Source of the DNA: a candidate division WWE3 bacterium UBA1397
Lineage (GTDB): Bacteria > Patescibacteriota > WWE3 > UBA101185 > UBA10185
NCBI GenBank assembly: GCA_002305205.1
Contig: DBQJ01000019.1
Location: forward strand, 18,821 to 33,924
DNA: 15,104 nucleotides
Direction of reading: 5' to 3'
In this document: positions 13,333 to 15,104 of the stretch, one piece after another
How positions within the stretch are numbered: the stretch's first letter is position 1
Layout of the letters: each line of letters opens with the position of its first letter
Notes under the pieces: model-generated
Told to the model about the DNA's origin: nothing
Database searches by the model: none
The model's input: only the letters and a program-made list of their open reading frames with translations
Program-made: the position numbers and the translations under genes

Positions 13333-13818
13333 ATGAAAGGTGTAATTTTAGAAAATAGAAATAAAGGCTTTCGTGCAGGTGCAGTAATTGTAAAAGATGA
13401 AAAGATCCTTTTAATGCACCAGTATCTCGGTCCGCGAAAGCAAGAAGGCAAAGGTGCAGAGGATTTTTATACCCTACCAGGCGGTAGTTGGGAAGTTGGA
13501 GAAACAATAGAACAAACCTGCAAAAGAGAAATTAAAGAGGAATGTGGTATCGATATTACTGTAGGAAAACTTATTTTCTATATTGATACGGAATCAAGAC
13601 TCGCTTTCTATTTTGCTGGCGAAACTGCGGAAACTAAAGTTGCTTTAGGTGGTCCTGAAAAAGATAGAATGTCTGACCACGAAAAATACGCTGTTGAGTG
13701 GATAGAGCTCGAAAAAATAAAAGATTTAACCTTTATTCCAGCACCTGCTAAGGATGCCGTGCTAAAATATCTGGAAAATCTTAATCAACCTGCTTTTTTC
13801 TTAACTACCAATAAGTAA
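13333..13818 (+). CDS. NUDIX hydrolase
   Basis: 161 aa. Hydrolyses a nucleoside diphosphate linked to another moiety. The NUDIX box G-x5-E-x7-R-E-x2-E-E-x-G is complete in 'GGSWEVGETIEQTCKREIKE' plus ECGI (about residues 51-74), including the metal-binding REIKEE. The fold begins with 'RAGAVIVKDEKILLMHQY'. The substrate is not predictable; members of this shape are often (d)NTP or NDP-sugar hydrolases. The second ATG is chosen because of the -10 box. It is the first gene of E3, 9 nt before the M23 gene and presumably cotranscribed with it. Confidence 0.93.
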   Translation: MKGVILENRNKGFRAGAVIVKDEKILLMHQYLGPRKQEGKGAEDFYTLPGGSWEVGETIEQTCKREIKEECGIDITVGKLIFYIDTESRLAFYFAGETAETKVALGGPEKDRMSDHEKYAVEWIELEKIKDLTFIPAPAKDAVLKYLENLNQPAFFLTTNK

Positions 13819-13827
13819 CTTTTATTT

Positions 13828-14442
13828 ATGATTATTCGTTATCCAGTAAAAGATCACACAATAAGCCAACCATTCGGCAGGGATGCCTCAAATGACCCTA
13901 TTTATAAGGAGTTTTACGCCACTTTTGACTATAAACATTGTGGTGTGGATTTTCCGATTGCCGTAGGTACTGAGATCTCTGCTTCTTTTACAGGTGTAGT
14001 TGTTAGATGTGAAAATCATGTAGGGATGGGTAATGTTGTTGGTGTACGGAACGGTAACATTGTATCTTTGTACGCACATCTGTCCAAAATAACAATGCAA
14101 CTTGGAGAAATTGTCAACGAAGGTGTTCTGATTGGATACTCCGGATGTACTGGAGAGGCATGCCCTACTCCGCACTTGCATTTTGAACTTAGAGATTTAA
14201 CAAAACCAACTCTGAAGGAAATGGTTTTTGAACCTCGATTTGACGAAGAGGTATCACAGTGGGTTAGTACTTTTAAATATATTGTTAATAACAAAAACTC
14301 TAAAAAAACATTAAAGAGTCTATCTAAAATGTACTTTGGAAATGAAAATAAATGGGAGTTAATAAAAGCTGTTAACGATTACAGTTTCGACGGAGATTGT
14401 GTATTAGAAGATTCGTTAACAGTCATGATTCCAAATTTTTAA
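13828..14442 (+). CDS. M23 (LytM) metallopeptidase with degenerate LysM tail
   Basis: 204 aa. The LytM domain (about 1-125) has the zinc ligands H37 and D41 in 'HCGVDF', then H84 in 'YAHLS' and H116-x-H118 in 'PHLHFELRD'. The family cuts peptide bonds in peptidoglycan. Residues about 157-204 ('TLKSLSKMYFGNENKWELIK', then 'LTVMIPNF') resemble a LysM cell-wall-binding motif. There is no signal peptide or membrane segment, odd for a wall hydrolase; release by lysis, or another export route, would be needed. There is no Shine-Dalgarno sequence. The 9-nt gap to the NUDIX gene suggests one transcript. It is convergent with HIT, 7 nt away. Confidence 0.88.
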   Translation: MIIRYPVKDHTISQPFGRDASNDPIYKEFYATFDYKHCGVDFPIAVGTEISASFTGVVVRCENHVGMGNVVGVRNGNIVSLYAHLSKITMQLGEIVNEGVLIGYSGCTGEACPTPHLHFELRDLTKPTLKEMVFEPRFDEEVSQWVSTFKYIVNNKNSKKTLKSLSKMYFGNENKWELIKAVNDYSFDGDCVLEDSLTVMIPNF

Positions 14443-14449
14443 ATTATAA

Positions 14450-14821
14450 TTAATTTAATTCTTTCCCGGTACACAAATGAAAATGCATCTGGTTTACTTC
14501 TTGTCTATCTCCGCCATTAACTAATAGTGTATATTCTTTCCAATTAAGCTGCTCGACAATAACTTTTACTGCTTTGAACACTTCGCTTACATAAACCATA
14601 TCGGACTCTTGAAGTGAGATTATATTTTTAATCTTCTTCTTTGGAACAATTAAAACATGTTGTTCCCAAAACGGTTTGGGATGCCAAAACGCAACCAACT
14701 TGTCATTCTCATATAACCGCTTAACAGGCAAAGCACTGCTTAAGGACTCAAAAGTAGTACCCACAATGTAGTCTCCTATCTGTGTTTTGGCCATTGAAAA
14801 GAGAAATTTACCGAGATTCAT
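14450..14821 (-). CDS. HIT-family nucleotide hydrolase/transferase
   Basis: 123 aa from ATG 14821. 'ENDKLVAFWHPKPFWEQHVL' followed by IVPKK, and 'YTLLVNGGDRQEVNQMHFHL', form the HIT fold of nucleotide-binding hydrolases (HINT/Fhit type). The triad reads Q-M-H-F-H: the central nucleophilic His and the last His are kept, while the first His is Gln. Some HIT branches tolerate this. The start is uncertain: ATGs at 14845 and 14794 are in frame. I prefer 14821 because GATAAT lies about 10 nt upstream. It follows the second recombinase on the same strand with a 37-nt gap. Confidence 0.85.
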   Translation of the reverse strand: MNLGKFLFSMAKTQIGDYIVGTTFESLSSALPVKRLYENDKLVAFWHPKPFWEQHVLIVPKKKIKNIISLQESDMVYVSEVFKAVKVIVEQLNWKEYTLLVNGGDRQEVNQMHFHLCTGKELN

Positions 14822-14858
14822 ATATAAACATATTATCACGGGCACGGCACTATGATTG

Positions 14859-15104
14859 TCACTGACTTGAGTTTAAGTACAATTTCATATTCTTTAGGTA
14901 AAGCGGTTGCTTAATAAGTGTAAATATTTCCCTTCGTTCCTGGTTTGAGCCAAATCTTAAAATGTGTTTGGCAAAGGTTTTAATATCAATTCCCTTCAAT
15001 TTTTGCTTTTCTTCTTCATTTCCAGAATCTTCGTTCAAAATGGCTTTAAACTTTGCAAACCGAGTATATTCCTCTTGTAATATTTTGTTGAACTGCTCCT
15101 TATC
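14859..15104 (-). CDS. Second large serine recombinase, C-terminal 81 residues in view
   Basis: The minus-strand frame is open from the right edge to TGA at 14859-14861. Its C-terminus ('ILQEEYTRFAKFKAILNED', 'IDIKTFAKHILRFGSNQERR', 'LIKQPLYLKNMKLYLNSSQ') aligns without gaps with residues 356-436 of the recombinase at 5046, about 66 of 81 identical by eye. The catalytic and DNA-binding parts lie outside the window. It occupies the same orientation in E3 as the first copy does in E1, which supports the reading of E1 and E3 as related elements. Confidence 0.93.
   Translation of the reverse strand, partial: DKEQFNKILQEEYTRFAKFKAILNEDSGNEEEKQKLKGIDIKTFAKHILRFGSNQERREIFTLIKQPLYLKNMKLYLNSSQ

Larger units (their letters stand above)
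13078..15104. mobile_element. Element E3, left part
   Basis: It begins at the third GCTCCA junction and runs off the window. It carries NUDIX, M23 and HIT genes and a serine recombinase in the same orientation as in E1. The right end is not in view. Confidence 0.5.

Overview
The window is AT-rich bacterial DNA read with the standard code: TGA ends several intact genes and Trp is TGG. Most host-like genes lack a Shine-Dalgarno sequence. Instead a TATAAT- or TAAAAT-like -10 box sits 6-8 nt before the start codon, which suggests leaderless transcripts. With the gene content (DUF2207 protein, sulfatase-like and GT2 surface genes, large serine recombinases, several unrecognised proteins), this fits a Candidate Phyla Radiation (Patescibacteria, Microgenomates-like) genome. 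That assignment is inference.

Left part (1-4059) looks like chromosome: the 3' part of a sulfatase/phosphoglycerol-transferase-like protein, a tRNA-Leu with the unusual anticodon AAG, a relic of a sugar-nucleotide epimerase/dehydratase 3' end, a GT2 glycosyltransferase (minus), a secreted/membrane DUF2207 protein and a tRNA-Gly(GCC).

From the CCA end of tRNA-Gly rightward the window is accessory. A module of 172-173 bp occurs three times (4054-4225, 10173-10345, 13072-13243). The first copy starts inside the tRNA-Gly 3' end. The other two are preceded by a second shared sequence ending in the same GCTCCA. The simplest reading is three elements inserted head-to-tail at one tRNA site. E1 (4060-10178) carries a HEPN protein, a large serine recombinase, a GC-richer radical SAM/SPASM enzyme with a 49-aa Cys-rich acidic peptide, a zinc metallopeptidase, a divergently regulated XRE repressor/DUF1508 pair with a broken partner gene, and a 39-aa basic peptide. 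E2 (10179-13077) has no recombinase and carries a 614-aa anchored protein and a membrane-anchored Mrr-type nuclease. E3 (13078 to beyond the end) carries NUDIX, M23-LysM and HIT genes and the C-terminal end of a second serine recombinase about 80% identical to the first.

How the parts may work together: the recombinases, or a related enzyme elsewhere, would build a tandem cassette-like array in which each element brings defence or house-cleaning cargo behind its own leaderless promoter. The radical SAM/peptide pair differs from its surroundings in base composition and in its strong ribosome binding sites, and is probably a separately acquired RiPP-type cluster. The XRE gene sits on back-to-back promoters with matching ATCCT-N5-AGGAT operators and probably controls itself and the DUF1508 gene.
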